Source of the DNA: UBA1924 sp963976625
GTDB lineage: Bacteria > Planctomycetota > Phycisphaerae > Phycisphaerales > UBA1924
DNA: 64,000 bases
Direction of reading: 5' to 3'
Assembly (NCBI GenBank): GCA_963976625.1
Contig: CAXBLA010000001.1
Location: 124,001-188,000, forward strand
The notes under the pieces were generated by a model. That model had not been told where the DNA came from. It did not search any database and saw only the letters and a list, made by a program, of their open reading frames with translations. Positions 1-8,192 of the stretch are shown here, in pieces (position 1 is the stretch's first letter; every line of letters starts with the position of its first letter). Both the position numbers and the translations under genes were made by a program.

Positions 1-216
1 ATCGATGTCGCCCACTTGAGCGTCAACGATGCACCGTTTTTCGAGAACAACGAGACCCTTGTCGGCACCGGCGTCGGGATCGAAACCCAGCTGCGTTCCA
101 ACCTCACCCTACGCCTGGACTATGGCATGGCCCTGACCAACATCGGTGAGGGCGTGAGCCAGACCACCAGCGTCGGGGATACCCGGCTCCATTTTTCGGC
201 CCAGTTTGTATTTTAG
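1..216 (+). CDS. TpsB/ShlB-FhaC-like outer-membrane transporter, C-terminal fragment
   Basis: The frame is open from base 1 to a TAG at 214-216, so the gene begins outside the window and only about 71 C-terminal residues are visible. The fragment has alternating hydrophobic/polar strands, a conserved-looking strand around LRLDYGMAL, and ends in FSAQFVF with a terminal Phe, as expected of an outer-membrane beta-barrel. The next gene, 72 bases downstream, is a TpsA-type exoprotein with a two-partner-secretion domain. The simplest reading is therefore the secreting partner (TpsB, ShlB/FhaC/HecB family). From the fragment alone any outer-membrane barrel is possible; the TpsB call rests mainly on the neighbour. 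Confidence 0.6.
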   Translation: MDVAHLSVNDAPFFENNETLVGTGVGIETQLRSNLTLRLDYGMALTNIGEGVSQTTSVGDTRLHFSAQFVF

Positions 217-288
217 ACCAGTTTTCAATCAACCAATCTCTCGCATCGCTTCGTATCAATCAATGACAACTCAAAAGAGGATCAACCC

Positions 289-2862
289 ATGAACACGCCA
301 GAACTCAAATCGATGTTCCAGATCGGTCAACGCTCCACCCAAGGGCTCATGCTCGCGCTGGCGCTGTGTTCTGGCTCGGTCGCCGGTGTGGCGACGGCCG
401 CACCCGAGGGCGGCGATGTGGTCGAGGGCGATGCCAAGATCGACTACGGCGATTGGACTCGGGTGATCACGGGAGAGATTACGATTATCCAGTGGCTCTC
501 GTTCCAGATCGCCGCGGGCGAGACGGTCGAGTTCATTATGCCCAGCGAGAACTCACGGGTGCTCAACCTGATCAACTCGGGCGTGCCCACCGAGATCATG
601 GGGACGATTCTCGGCAACGGGCAGGTGTTCCTCGTCAACCCATCGGGCGTGATCTTCGGCCAAGGCGCGGTCGTCAATGTCGGGGCCCTCTACGCAGCGG
701 CCGGCAATATCTCGAACAATGATTTCATGGACGGGGTGTACCGTTTCACCGACGCACGCGGCGTGGTCGAGAACCGCGGGATGCTCCAGGGCGATCTGAT
801 CGCCCTCGTCGGCGGTCGCGTGGCGAACCACGGGACGATCTCGGCACCCGGCGGCACCGTGGTGATGGCCGCCGGCGAGCAGGTGCTGATCGGTGAGCAC
901 CTCGGGCATGTCTTTGTCCAGCTCGAACGCCCGTCCGATCTGGCCAACACCGATCAACTCTCGAACCCGGGCAAGGACTCGGGCGTGGACTTGGCCGCCG
1001 GCGATGTGTTCTCACTCGCGGCGTGGAACACCGGGACGATCCAGGCCGAGCACGCGACGATCGCGGTGAGCTCCGGTCATTCAGCGATTGATCATTCGAT
1101 CGAAGCCGGGGACATCACGCTGATCGCCCAGAACGACGCGCACATCGAGCTCGGGGCTGATCTCTCGACCACAGGCGACGGCATCTTTATCGAGGGTGAT
1201 CTGGTGATTACCGATGATGTCGAGCTGACATCTTCGAGTGATGACGGTGTGATTTTCTTTAAAGGCGAAGTGGACTCGGCTGCAGGCCAAGAAAACGACC
1301 TGCGGATCAACGCTGGCAATGGGCTCGTGAGCTTCCGTGGTTCGGTTGGGCAGACTGATCGGCTCGGCGTGCTCGATGTGACCGCCGGCAAGGTGCAGCT
1401 CTTTGGCGATGTTGCAGTCAACGAAGAAATGAACTTCTACGCGCCCGTCGAGATCATGCGAGCATCGACCACCTTCGATGTCGGCTTCGGCACCGCGCTC
1501 TTCGCAGACCTGCTCTACGCCCACGAAGCCGGTGCCAGCGATGTGGCGTTCCTCTACGACGGCGAGGCTTGGGTTGGTGAAGGCGAAGCCCGTACGCCGT
1601 TCAAGTTCCGCTCGGGGATCGGCTTTGGCCCACAGTTTACTTCCGGACGCCCTATTCCTGGCGCATTCGGCAATATCCAGTTTGGCGATGATCGGGCAAC
1701 CCCATCGCGGGTGAGCGCGTTTATGTTTGCCGACGGCGCCATGGCCGGGCTCGAGCTGATGGACTCGGCAAATGTGAATCTCGATACGATTTTCCAGGTC
1801 AATGCCCGCGAGTCCATTCGCATGGGGCGCGGCCAGAAGATGCTCTCCTTCGGCTCGCTCTCGCTGCTGGCAAAGGGTGAAGGCGCGTCGCTCATCGAGG
1901 TTGGCGATGTCAATGTGCTCGGCGATCTCCGCATCATCGCCATCGGGCGTCAAGGCGGCATGGTCCGCTTCCTCAACCGGGCCCCGGGCGAGATCGACTA
2001 CACCGGCAACGAATCCGATCGCGAGCTCGATGGTCTGTTCGATGAGGGCACCGAGCTTATCGCCTCGGGCTCAATCACGCTCGGCGGCGAACTGGTCATG
2101 GACGGGGGCGTGAGCCTTGGTGCGAGCCAGGTCCAGTTCCTCAATAACACCGGTGCCGGTAATGCCGGAGCGTTTGATATCGCCCTCTACCCCGGCGGCG
2201 TCTCGATCGACCTCTTCCGCGGCGTGCTCAATGAGACCACCGGCTTGCTGTACCCATACGACCTGACCCTGCCGCCGACGGCCGGTGGTGGATCGCAGGC
2301 GTTGCTTGCGACTTCGTTCACCGACGAGGAGCAACTCAACCTCCGCACCGACGATCGCCTGCTCGCCAGCCGAGCCGTGCTCGCCGAGCTCGGACTGATC
2401 GCCCAAGACCCACAGGGTGTGTCATACATCAGCGGCACCACCCGCGGGGGTGCACGCTATCAGGACGGTGCGGTTTCGACCCAAGCGACTGATGGACAAA
2501 GCGTACGCCCTGTGACGATCGATCGGCTCTCCCGACGGAGTGTGGCTCGGCTCGCGTCGTCGTATGTCGGTTTGCTCGGGGAACGAGTCGATGCGGATTC
2601 GCCGCAGAGATCGAATGAATCGGAGGTCCGCGAAACCATCCAGAGCCTCTGGGCTTCAAATGTTCAATCGGCGGCTGAAGACAGCCCGGTTGTCCGTCAG
2701 GTCCGAGGCGTGCTCCAAGGGATCGAACTGCTCGAGCTCTCACCCGTCGAGATTAGCACGGCCCGTAACAGCTTCCTCAATCGGATCGCGCCAGAGGGCA
2801 TGAGTGCCGAGGTGCTTGACGCTTGGCTGGTCGAATCGGTCCCACGGATCGTCAAGCGATAA
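289..2862 (+). CDS. TpsA-like filamentous haemagglutinin family exoprotein (two-partner secretion)
   Basis: This 857-residue protein has a long N-terminal signal region (hydrophobic stretch around residues 20-38, likely cleavage after ATAA). A TPS secretion domain follows, with the hallmark block GNGQVFLVNPSGVIFGQGA near residues 109-127; NPSG is the family NPNG/NPNL motif. The rest is low-complexity and rich in Gly, Asp and Val, as expected of a right-handed beta-helix. By family it would be exported by the Sec system and then through the TpsB barrel, whose gene appears to end at 216. It is short for a haemagglutinin and has no obvious toxin domain or adhesion repeat, so its role (surface structure, adhesion or matrix) is open. 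AAGAGG lies 9 bases before the ATG. comB begins 6 bases after the stop. Confidence 0.85.
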   Translation: MNTPELKSMFQIGQRSTQGLMLALALCSGSVAGVATAAPEGGDVVEGDAKIDYGDWTRVITGEITIIQWLSFQIAAGETVEFIMPSENSRVLNLINSGVPTEIMGTILGNGQVFLVNPSGVIFGQGAVVNVGALYAAAGNISNNDFMDGVYRFTDARGVVENRGMLQGDLIALVGGRVANHGTISAPGGTVVMAAGEQVLIGEHLGHVFVQLERPSDLANTDQLSNPGKDSGVDLAAGDVFSLAAWNTGTIQAEHATIAVSSGHSAIDHSIEAGDITLIAQNDAHIELGADLSTTGDGIFIEGDLVITDDVELTSSSDDGVIFFKGEVDSAAGQENDLRINAGNGLVSFRGSVGQTDRLGVLDVTAGKVQLFGDVAVNEEMNFYAPVEIMRASTTFDVGFGTALFADLLYAHEAGASDVAFLYDGEAWVGEGEARTPFKFRSGIGFGPQFTSGRPIPGAFGNIQFGDDRATPSRVSAFMFADGAMAGLELMDSANVNLDTIFQVNARESIRMGRGQKMLSFGSLSLLAKGEGASLIEVGDVNVLGDLRIIAIGRQGGMVRFLNRAPGEIDYTGNESDRELDGLFDEGTELIASGSITLGGELVMDGGVSLGASQVQFLNNTGAGNAGAFDIALYPGGVSIDLFRGVLNETTGLLYPYDLTLPPTAGGGSQALLATSFTDEEQLNLRTDDRLLASRAVLAELGLIAQDPQGVSYISGTTRGGARYQDGAVSTQATDGQSVRPVTIDRLSRRSVARLASSYVGLLGERVDADSPQRSNESEVRETIQSLWASNVQSAAEDSPVVRQVRGVLQGIELLELSPVEISTARNSFLNRIAPEGMSAEVLDAWLVESVPRIVKR

Positions 2863-2868
2863 CCCGCC

Positions 2869-3585
2869 ATGCCCACGGTTGATTGTGTTGCACTCCCGGA
2901 ACATCTGTCTGATGGCCAGTTGGTCGGCAAGATCGCCGTGGTCATTGATATTCTGCGCGCGACCACGACCATCGTCGAGATACTCACCCACGGTGCATCG
3001 TGCGTTGTCCCGGTGGCGAGTGTTGACGGGGCCCGCATCATCGCCCAGGATCGCCCCGATGCACTGCTCTGCGGCGAACGCTCCGGCACCCCGCCCGAGG
3101 GCTTCCACTGCGGCAACAGCCCGCTCGAATACACCCTAGAAACCGTCGCGGACAAAGCGTGTGTGATCTCGACCACCAACGGGACGAGGGCATTGCACAT
3201 GTGTGATCGCGCGCACCGGGTACTCATCGGGTCGATCACCAATACCCCAAGCCTGTGCGCCGTACTCGCCGATGATGGGCGTGATGTTGTTCTGGTCTGT
3301 TCCGGGACCGATGGCAAGGTATCGCTCGAAGACTGCATTGGGGCTGGTCTGATCGTCGATCAGCTCGGGTACAGCGCGACAGATAACGCCGCCCTGATGA
3401 TGCACGCCGCTCGCGGGGCGATCGAGCGATTTGGTGGGGTCCGATACGCCATCGAATCAAGCTTCCACGCCAAATGCCTGATCGAGATGGGCTTCGGTGA
3501 CGATGTCGCCTTTGCATCGCAGCTGGACACAAGATCCATGGTTCCCGAGTTCGATCCAGCGATCGGCGAGATTCACCCGGTCTAG
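2869..3585 (+). CDS. comB: 2-phosphosulfolactate phosphatase (ComB family)
   Basis: The product has 238 residues, the usual ComB length. The diagnostic block VVIDILRATTTIVE lies at about residues 24-37, CGNSPLEY at about 84-91, STTNGTRAL at about 103-111 and CSGTDGKVSLEDCIGAG at about 144-160, all typical of the family. ComB hydrolyses (R)-2-phospho-3-sulfolactate to sulfolactate with Mg2+. It belongs to coenzyme M synthesis in archaea, and many bacteria without CoM also carry it. It starts 6 bases after the TpsA stop, so it may be cotranscribed, although a functional link is not evident. No other CoM or sulfopyruvate gene is in view. A possible -10 for the next gene (TAGAAT) overlaps its stop codon. 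Confidence 0.85.
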   Translation: MPTVDCVALPEHLSDGQLVGKIAVVIDILRATTTIVEILTHGASCVVPVASVDGARIIAQDRPDALLCGERSGTPPEGFHCGNSPLEYTLETVADKACVISTTNGTRALHMCDRAHRVLIGSITNTPSLCAVLADDGRDVVLVCSGTDGKVSLEDCIGAGLIVDQLGYSATDNAALMMHAARGAIERFGGVRYAIESSFHAKCLIEMGFGDDVAFASQLDTRSMVPEFDPAIGEIHPV

Positions 3586-3638
3586 AATACAGCGAACATC
3601 TTCAGCACTCACCGATGCCCATCCACAAGGAGCCGACC

Positions 3639-4385
3639 GTGTACACGCTTGTTTTGATCCGCCATGGCGAGAGCACTTGGAACAAAGAGAACCGCTTCAC
3701 CGGCTGGAAGGATGTCCCGCTCTCCGAGAAGGGCCACACGGAAGCCGCGGCTGCAGGTCAGCTCCTCAAGGACGAGAGCTACGAGTTCGACATCGCGTAC
3801 ACCTCGGTGCTCAAGCGGGCGATCCGCACGCTCTGGTATGTGATTGAAGAGATGGACCTGATGTGGATCCCCGTCATCCGCTCATGGAAGCTCAATGAGC
3901 GTCACTATGGGGCACTCCAGGGGCTCAACAAGGCCGAGACCGCCGCCGAGCACGGCGAAGACCAAGTGCTCGTCTGGCGTCGCAGCTACGACACCCGCCC
4001 GCCCGCGCTCGAACTCAACGACGAACGCCACCCGAGCCACGATCGGCGCTACGCCGGGCTCGATGCCTCAGAGACTCCGGGCGCCGAATGCCTCAAGGAT
4101 ACCGTCGAGCGCGTAGTCCCGTACTTCGAATCACAGATCGTCCCGGATATCAAGGCCGGTAAGCGTGTGCTCATAGCCGCCCACGGCAATTCGCTACGGG
4201 CCCTCGTCAAGTACCTCGACGAGATCGGCGATGCGGACATTGTCGGCGTGAACATCCCTACCGGGATGCCGCTGGTCTATGAGCTCGACGAGAACATGAA
4301 GCCGATCTCCAAGAAGTACCTCGGCGATGCGGCAGCCGTCGAAAAAGCAATGGCCGCCGTGGCGAACCAGGGCAAGGCGCACTGA
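3639..4385 (+). CDS. gpmA: 2,3-bisphosphoglycerate-dependent phosphoglycerate mutase
   Basis: This is the glycolytic/gluconeogenic enzyme that interconverts 3- and 2-phosphoglycerate; eno lies 24 kb away. I chose the GTG at 3639 because AAGGAG at 3627-3632 sits six bases before it, and because the resulting N-terminus (MYTLVLIRHGESTWN) matches the family exactly. An in-frame ATG at 3615 would add eight unneeded residues. The product has 248 residues. RHGE carries the phospho-accepting His (about residue 9), the family segment LNERHYGALQGLNK follows, and the second catalytic His is in IAAHGNSLRAL. Nothing is missing. Confidence 0.95.
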   Translation: MYTLVLIRHGESTWNKENRFTGWKDVPLSEKGHTEAAAAGQLLKDESYEFDIAYTSVLKRAIRTLWYVIEEMDLMWIPVIRSWKLNERHYGALQGLNKAETAAEHGEDQVLVWRRSYDTRPPALELNDERHPSHDRRYAGLDASETPGAECLKDTVERVVPYFESQIVPDIKAGKRVLIAAHGNSLRALVKYLDEIGDADIVGVNIPTGMPLVYELDENMKPISKKYLGDAAAVEKAMAAVANQGKAH

Positions 4386-4405
4386 TTTAGGTTCCGATCA
4401 GCCGA

Positions 4406-5563
4406 TCAAGCATCCCATTGCAGATCCATCGGCAGCGCGTTGAAGTTCTCGTACCCACTTTCGGTGACGGCCACCATATCCTCGATCCGCAAGCCGCCGA
4501 TGGCTTTGCAGTAGAGCCCCGGCTCGATGGTGATCACATCGCCCACGACCAACGCTGGCCCATTGACATCGAGCAGTGGTGGTTCGTGGACATCGAGTCC
4601 GATCCCGTGCCCGGTGCCGTGTGCCATGGTGCACAGAGTGTCCGGGTCGGAGTCCTTGGGCACCCCGAAGCTGTACCCGTGTGCTTTGATGACCTTGATC
4701 GCTGCGTTGTGCACATCCTCGCCTGTTGCGCCGGGCTTGGTCGCGTTCTGAGCCGCGGCTTTGGCTTCGAGCACCGCCGCGTGCATCTTGGCGACGGCTT
4801 CGGGGATCTGTCCATGCACGATGGTGCGGGTGCAGTCGCCGTTGTAGCCGGTGGCCCGGATGTGCGGGAATATGTCGATGATGATCGGCTCGCCTGTTCG
4901 GAGGTTGCCGGCGCCGCGATGGTGGCAGTCTGCACCGATCGGCCCGCAGGCAACGATTGAGCCGTGGGGGGTCGATGCGCCGCGCTGGAGGAAGGCGATA
5001 TCAATGAGTGCGATCATCCGCTCCGAGGTCAGTGCCGTGCCCTCGTGCATGAGAATGCCGGATGAATCTGCGGCGGCTCCGAAGATCAGCCCGCAGGCGT
5101 ATCGCATGACTTCTTCGGTGATTCCCTGAGCCTGACGCAGGTGTTCAAGCTCACTGGAGTCCTTTGACCGCCGATCTAGAATCCCGAGTTCCAGATCGCA
5201 TTTGATGGCGATCCCCGCCTCCTCGATCATGTGTGCATAAATTAGTGGAAGTGTCCGGTCTGCCGTGACGCTTGTGATCTCATTTCGGCGTAAGCACTCA
5301 GCCAATGCCTGTGCCGTCGCCGTTTCGCGGTTGCCCGAAAGCCCGCCATCAGGCGTGAAGTCCGCATTGGAATAGAACTCGTCAGCCTTCGCTGTTTGCT
5401 TCGCCCGATCGATCTCAATATCACGGAGGATGAGGATCCGCTTGCCATCGGGAAGCTCGATGTAGGCCGTTGGATCGCCCACGGAAAATCTGATCTTGTG
5501 GAACAGCGAGAGGTTCGTTTGCGGGATACCCGCCAGTACGGTTGCGTGCGATGGGTTGCTCAT
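4406..5563 (-). CDS. M24 family metallopeptidase (Xaa-Pro aminopeptidase-like)
   Basis: The product has 385 residues. The N-terminal half is a creatinase-like non-catalytic domain and the C-terminal half has the pita-bread peptidase fold. Metal-binding residues are recognisable: Asp in IIIDIFPH, Asp in YNGDCTRT, His in MAHGTGHGIGLDVHE, Glu in TIEPGLY and Glu in RIEDMVAV. It probably removes N-terminal residues before proline or acts as another dipeptidase; substrate cannot be told from sequence. The frame is open 69 bases further upstream, but that would overlap xthA. The ATG at 5563 has a TATCGT hexamer ending exactly five bases upstream and no Shine-Dalgarno, which suggests a leaderless transcript divergent from xthA. 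Confidence 0.85.
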   Translation of the reverse strand: MSNPSHATVLAGIPQTNLSLFHKIRFSVGDPTAYIELPDGKRILILRDIEIDRAKQTAKADEFYSNADFTPDGGLSGNRETATAQALAECLRRNEITSVTADRTLPLIYAHMIEEAGIAIKCDLELGILDRRSKDSSELEHLRQAQGITEEVMRYACGLIFGAAADSSGILMHEGTALTSERMIALIDIAFLQRGASTPHGSIVACGPIGADCHHRGAGNLRTGEPIIIDIFPHIRATGYNGDCTRTIVHGQIPEAVAKMHAAVLEAKAAAQNATKPGATGEDVHNAAIKVIKAHGYSFGVPKDSDPDTLCTMAHGTGHGIGLDVHEPPLLDVNGPALVVGDVITIEPGLYCKAIGGLRIEDMVAVTESGYENFNALPMDLQWDA

Positions 5564-5568
5564 ACAAC

Positions 5569-5574
5569 ACGATA
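5569..5574 (-). promoter_or_regulatory. Putative -10 element (TATCGT) for leaderless M24 peptidase mRNA
   Basis: On the minus strand TATCGT ends five bases before the ATG at 5563. Transcription would then start at or next to the A of the start codon. No -35 box is obvious. It lies back to back with the xthA element at 5596. Confidence 0.5.
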
Positions 5575-5595
5575 GGTTCGCGTGGGTTGGCATCC

Positions 5596-5601
5596 TACGA
5601 T
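5596..5601 (+). promoter_or_regulatory. Putative -10 element (TACGAT) for leaderless xthA mRNA
   Basis: TACGAT is followed by exactly five bases and the ATG at 5607. There is no purine-rich ribosome binding site between them. The same arrangement recurs before cbs, pyrG, hldD and purD. Confidence 0.55.
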
Positions 5602-5606
5602 GACGC

Positions 5607-6374
5607 ATGAGAATCGCCACATGGAATGTCAATGGGCTCCGAGCCGCCCTGAGAAAAGGCTACCCCGAGCATATCGAGCGCGTCAACGCCGATGTGATGC
5701 TGCTCCAAGAAGTCCGCGCCCTGCCCGAGCAGCTGCCGACCGATTGGCAAGAGCCCGCCGGCTGGGATGTGCTCTGGCACCCGGCTCAGAAGAAGGGCTA
5801 TTCGGGTACCGCTGTATGGGCCAAGGATACGCTCAAGGAAGAAGCCCGAGGTGCGGGCGAGGACGATCCTGAGGGACGCGTCATCGTCGCCAAAGTGAAC
5901 GGCGTCCGTGTGGTCAGCGTCTACCTCCCATCGGGCTCGTCTGGTGATCATCGCCAAGCCGAGAAAGACCGCTGGCTCGGGTTCTTCGCGGAGTGGTCAA
6001 AGAAGCTCCTGCGTTCGAAGGTCCCGACCGTGCTCGGTGGTGATTTCAACATCGCACACCACGAGCGAGACCTGTTCTACGCTAAGTCCAACATGAAGAG
6101 CTCCGGGTTCTTGCCCCACGAACGCGAATGGATGGGCGAGCTGCTCGATATGGGCTGGAACGATGTCATCCGTCAGAAGTTCGGCGAGGTCGAAGGCCCG
6201 TACTCATGGTGGTCGAACCGTGGACAGGCCCGCGTGCTCGATCGCGGCTGGCGGATCGATTACATGCTGCTCAACAAAGCCGCCAACGATCGGCTCAAAG
6301 ATTGCCATATCGATCGCCAGAGTGGGCTTGAAGTCTCCGATCACGCGATGGTCATCGTCGATCTCGATATATGA
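5607..6374 (+). CDS. xthA: Exodeoxyribonuclease III
   Basis: This 255-residue enzyme belongs to the exonuclease III/AP endonuclease family (endonuclease-exonuclease-phosphatase fold) and acts in base-excision repair on abasic sites and 3' blocks. Expected motifs are all present: WNVNGLRA at about residues 6-13, the metal-binding Glu in LLQEVRA, GDFNIAHHERD, a Trp-rich YSWWSNRG segment, and the C-terminal SDHAMV with the catalytic His. The start has no Shine-Dalgarno but has a -10-like hexamer five bases upstream. The stop codon abuts the stop of the small convergent gene at 6375. Confidence 0.95.
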   Translation: MRIATWNVNGLRAALRKGYPEHIERVNADVMLLQEVRALPEQLPTDWQEPAGWDVLWHPAQKKGYSGTAVWAKDTLKEEARGAGEDDPEGRVIVAKVNGVRVVSVYLPSGSSGDHRQAEKDRWLGFFAEWSKKLLRSKVPTVLGGDFNIAHHERDLFYAKSNMKSSGFLPHEREWMGELLDMGWNDVIRQKFGEVEGPYSWWSNRGQARVLDRGWRIDYMLLNKAANDRLKDCHIDRQSGLEVSDHAMVIVDLDI

Positions 6375-6665
6375 TCAGGTTTTCGCAGGGCCATCGTCTT
6401 TGCTGAGTTCAACCCCGGCACCTTTGATGGGGACAGCGCCGTGCTTAGCGACGAGCGTGGCGAGCTTGTTGAATGCCTCAAGACGCGATTCGGCCTCGGT
6501 CTCCATAGACGCCGTTTTGCTCAGGCGCTTGCCGTTCACCGAGCAGGTCGCGATGGATTTGAACACGGGGCGCTTGGGCGGTTGGTAGGGCTGCCCGGGC
6601 TTTGGAGTAGCAGGCTTGGGGCTTTCTACGAGGCGGACAACAATAGAAATAGCGGCTTTGCTCAT
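6375..6665 (-). CDS. Small hypothetical protein (96 aa)
   Basis: I do not recognise this 96-residue protein. It begins with a predicted beta-strand (AAISIVVRLVE), then a Pro-rich linker (residues 16-33), then a mixed segment with one Cys and a helical stretch (about residues 55-73). GAGAAGAAG lies about 8 bases before the ATG, and a TACAAT hexamer lies further upstream near 6709-6714 on the minus strand. It reads like a real gene: it has a ribosome site and its own intergenic space, and it meets xthA stop to stop. It lies downstream of pntAB on the same strand. It has no signal peptide and no membrane segment. Confidence 0.65.
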   Translation of the reverse strand: MSKAAISIVVRLVESPKPATPKPGQPYQPPKRPVFKSIATCSVNGKRLSKTASMETEAESRLEAFNKLATLVAKHGAVPIKGAGVELSKDDGPAKT

Positions 6666-6728
6666 GGCGGTCTTCTTCTCGGCTGATCTTCAGGGGATGA
6701 GCCGGGATTGTAGCGTTGCTCGGTGTGT

Positions 6729-8132
6729 TTAGCTCCCGCTGCGATAGGCCGTCAGGATCGCATCGACATTCTTCTTCGCGTCCCCAAAGAGCATTTTGGT
6801 GTTGGGCTTGAAGAAAAGCGGGTTCCCGATCCCGGCGTACCCGCTGGCCATGCTCCGCTTCATCACGATGACATCTTTCGCCTTCCAGACCTCAAGCACC
6901 GGCATCCCCGCGATCGGGCTCGCAGGGTCATCGAGGGCGCTGGGATTCACGATATCGTTGGCCCCGATGACCAAGACCAGATCGGTCTCCGGGAACTCGT
7001 CGTTGATCTCGTCCATCTCAAAGACAATGTCATATGACACATTGGCCTCGGCCAGCAGCACATTCATATGCCCGGGCAGACGACCCGCGATCGGGTGGAT
7101 CGCGAACTTGACCGAAGTCCCCGCGGCCTGGAGTTCCTTGGTGATCTCCGAGAGCGTGTGCTGCGCCTGGGCGACGGCCATGCCGTACCCGGGGACGATC
7201 ACGATGCTCTTGGCATCACGAATCAGATCGACCGTGCCCTCGACCATGATCTCCGTGTGCTCGCCTTCAATAGCCACCGCCGTGCCTTCGGCCGCGCCGA
7301 AGCCGCCGAGGATCACGCTGACGAACGAACGGTTCATCCCCTTGCACATGATGTAGCTGAGAATCGCACCGCTCGAACCAACCAATGCCCCGGTGATGAT
7401 GAGCAAATCGTTCGACAACATAAACCCAGCCGCGGCCGCCGCCCAGCCGGAATAACTGTTAAGCATCGACACCACCACAGGCATGTCCGCGCCGCCGATC
7501 GCCATGACCATGTGTACGCCCACGATCCCGGTGATCACGCTCGCGATTCCGAGCATCCAGAGGGCCATGGTCATGTTGTGTGCATCGACCGCATTGACAA
7601 ACAAAGCACCGATCACGATCGTCGCCACGAGTAGCCCGATATTGAGCAGATGTCGAGCGGGCAGAATTAACGGCTTGCCGCCGATCTTTCCGTGCAGCTT
7701 TGCAAACGCGATGATTGACCCAGTGAAGGTTACCGCGCCGATGCACACCCCGATATAGATCTCGATGTTATGGATCATCGCCTCGCCCGGCTCCATCATG
7801 CCGTGCGGATCGAGCAGTGTTGCAAAGCCCACGAGCACAGCCGCCGCACCCACAAAGCTGTGGAGCAACGCGACCAACTGCGGCATCTCGGTCATCTGCA
7901 CCCGCTTGGCGAGCACCGCGCCGATGATGGCCGCCGGGACCAGTGCAACGACAAGGATGATGGAGCCGTTCATATCCAGCGCAGCCGCGGTGGCGATCAG
8001 GGCCAGGAGCATCCCGGCGATCCCATAGAGATTGCCGCGTTTGGAGGTCTCCGGACGACCGAGCCCCGAGAGACTCAGAATAAAAAGCGCCGCGGCAAAT
8101 ATGTAAGCGACAATGGCGAGGGTGTTGGGCAT
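6729..8132 (-). CDS. pntB: NAD(P) transhydrogenase subunit beta
   Basis: This 467-residue protein is the membrane and NADP-binding subunit of proton-translocating transhydrogenase (NADH + NADP+ to NAD+ + NADPH, driven by proton influx). The N-terminal two-thirds carries about nine hydrophobic helices, including GGADMPVVVSMLNSYSG, a conserved region of the proton channel. The C-terminal NADP(H) domain has VPGYGMAVAQAQ, IHPIAGRLPGHMNVLLAEA and VIGANDIVNP, all typical of PntB. It follows pntA with a 60-base gap, so the two form an operon. Confidence 0.96.
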   Translation of the reverse strand: MPNTLAIVAYIFAAALFILSLSGLGRPETSKRGNLYGIAGMLLALIATAAALDMNGSIILVVALVPAAIIGAVLAKRVQMTEMPQLVALLHSFVGAAAVLVGFATLLDPHGMMEPGEAMIHNIEIYIGVCIGAVTFTGSIIAFAKLHGKIGGKPLILPARHLLNIGLLVATIVIGALFVNAVDAHNMTMALWMLGIASVITGIVGVHMVMAIGGADMPVVVSMLNSYSGWAAAAAGFMLSNDLLIITGALVGSSGAILSYIMCKGMNRSFVSVILGGFGAAEGTAVAIEGEHTEIMVEGTVDLIRDAKSIVIVPGYGMAVAQAQHTLSEITKELQAAGTSVKFAIHPIAGRLPGHMNVLLAEANVSYDIVFEMDEINDEFPETDLVLVIGANDIVNPSALDDPASPIAGMPVLEVWKAKDVIVMKRSMASGYAGIGNPLFFKPNTKMLFGDAKKNVDAILTAYRSGS

Positions 8133-8192
8133 GGTGTACCTGTTAGGAGTACCGAGACTCAGCTCGGGGATTCAGTGGATTCAGTGGCTGTT

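Noticed and set aside
1081..1953. A 290-codon minus-strand frame inside the TpsA gene
   Set aside because: Same antisense-shadow composition; the plus-strand reading has a signal peptide and TPS motif.
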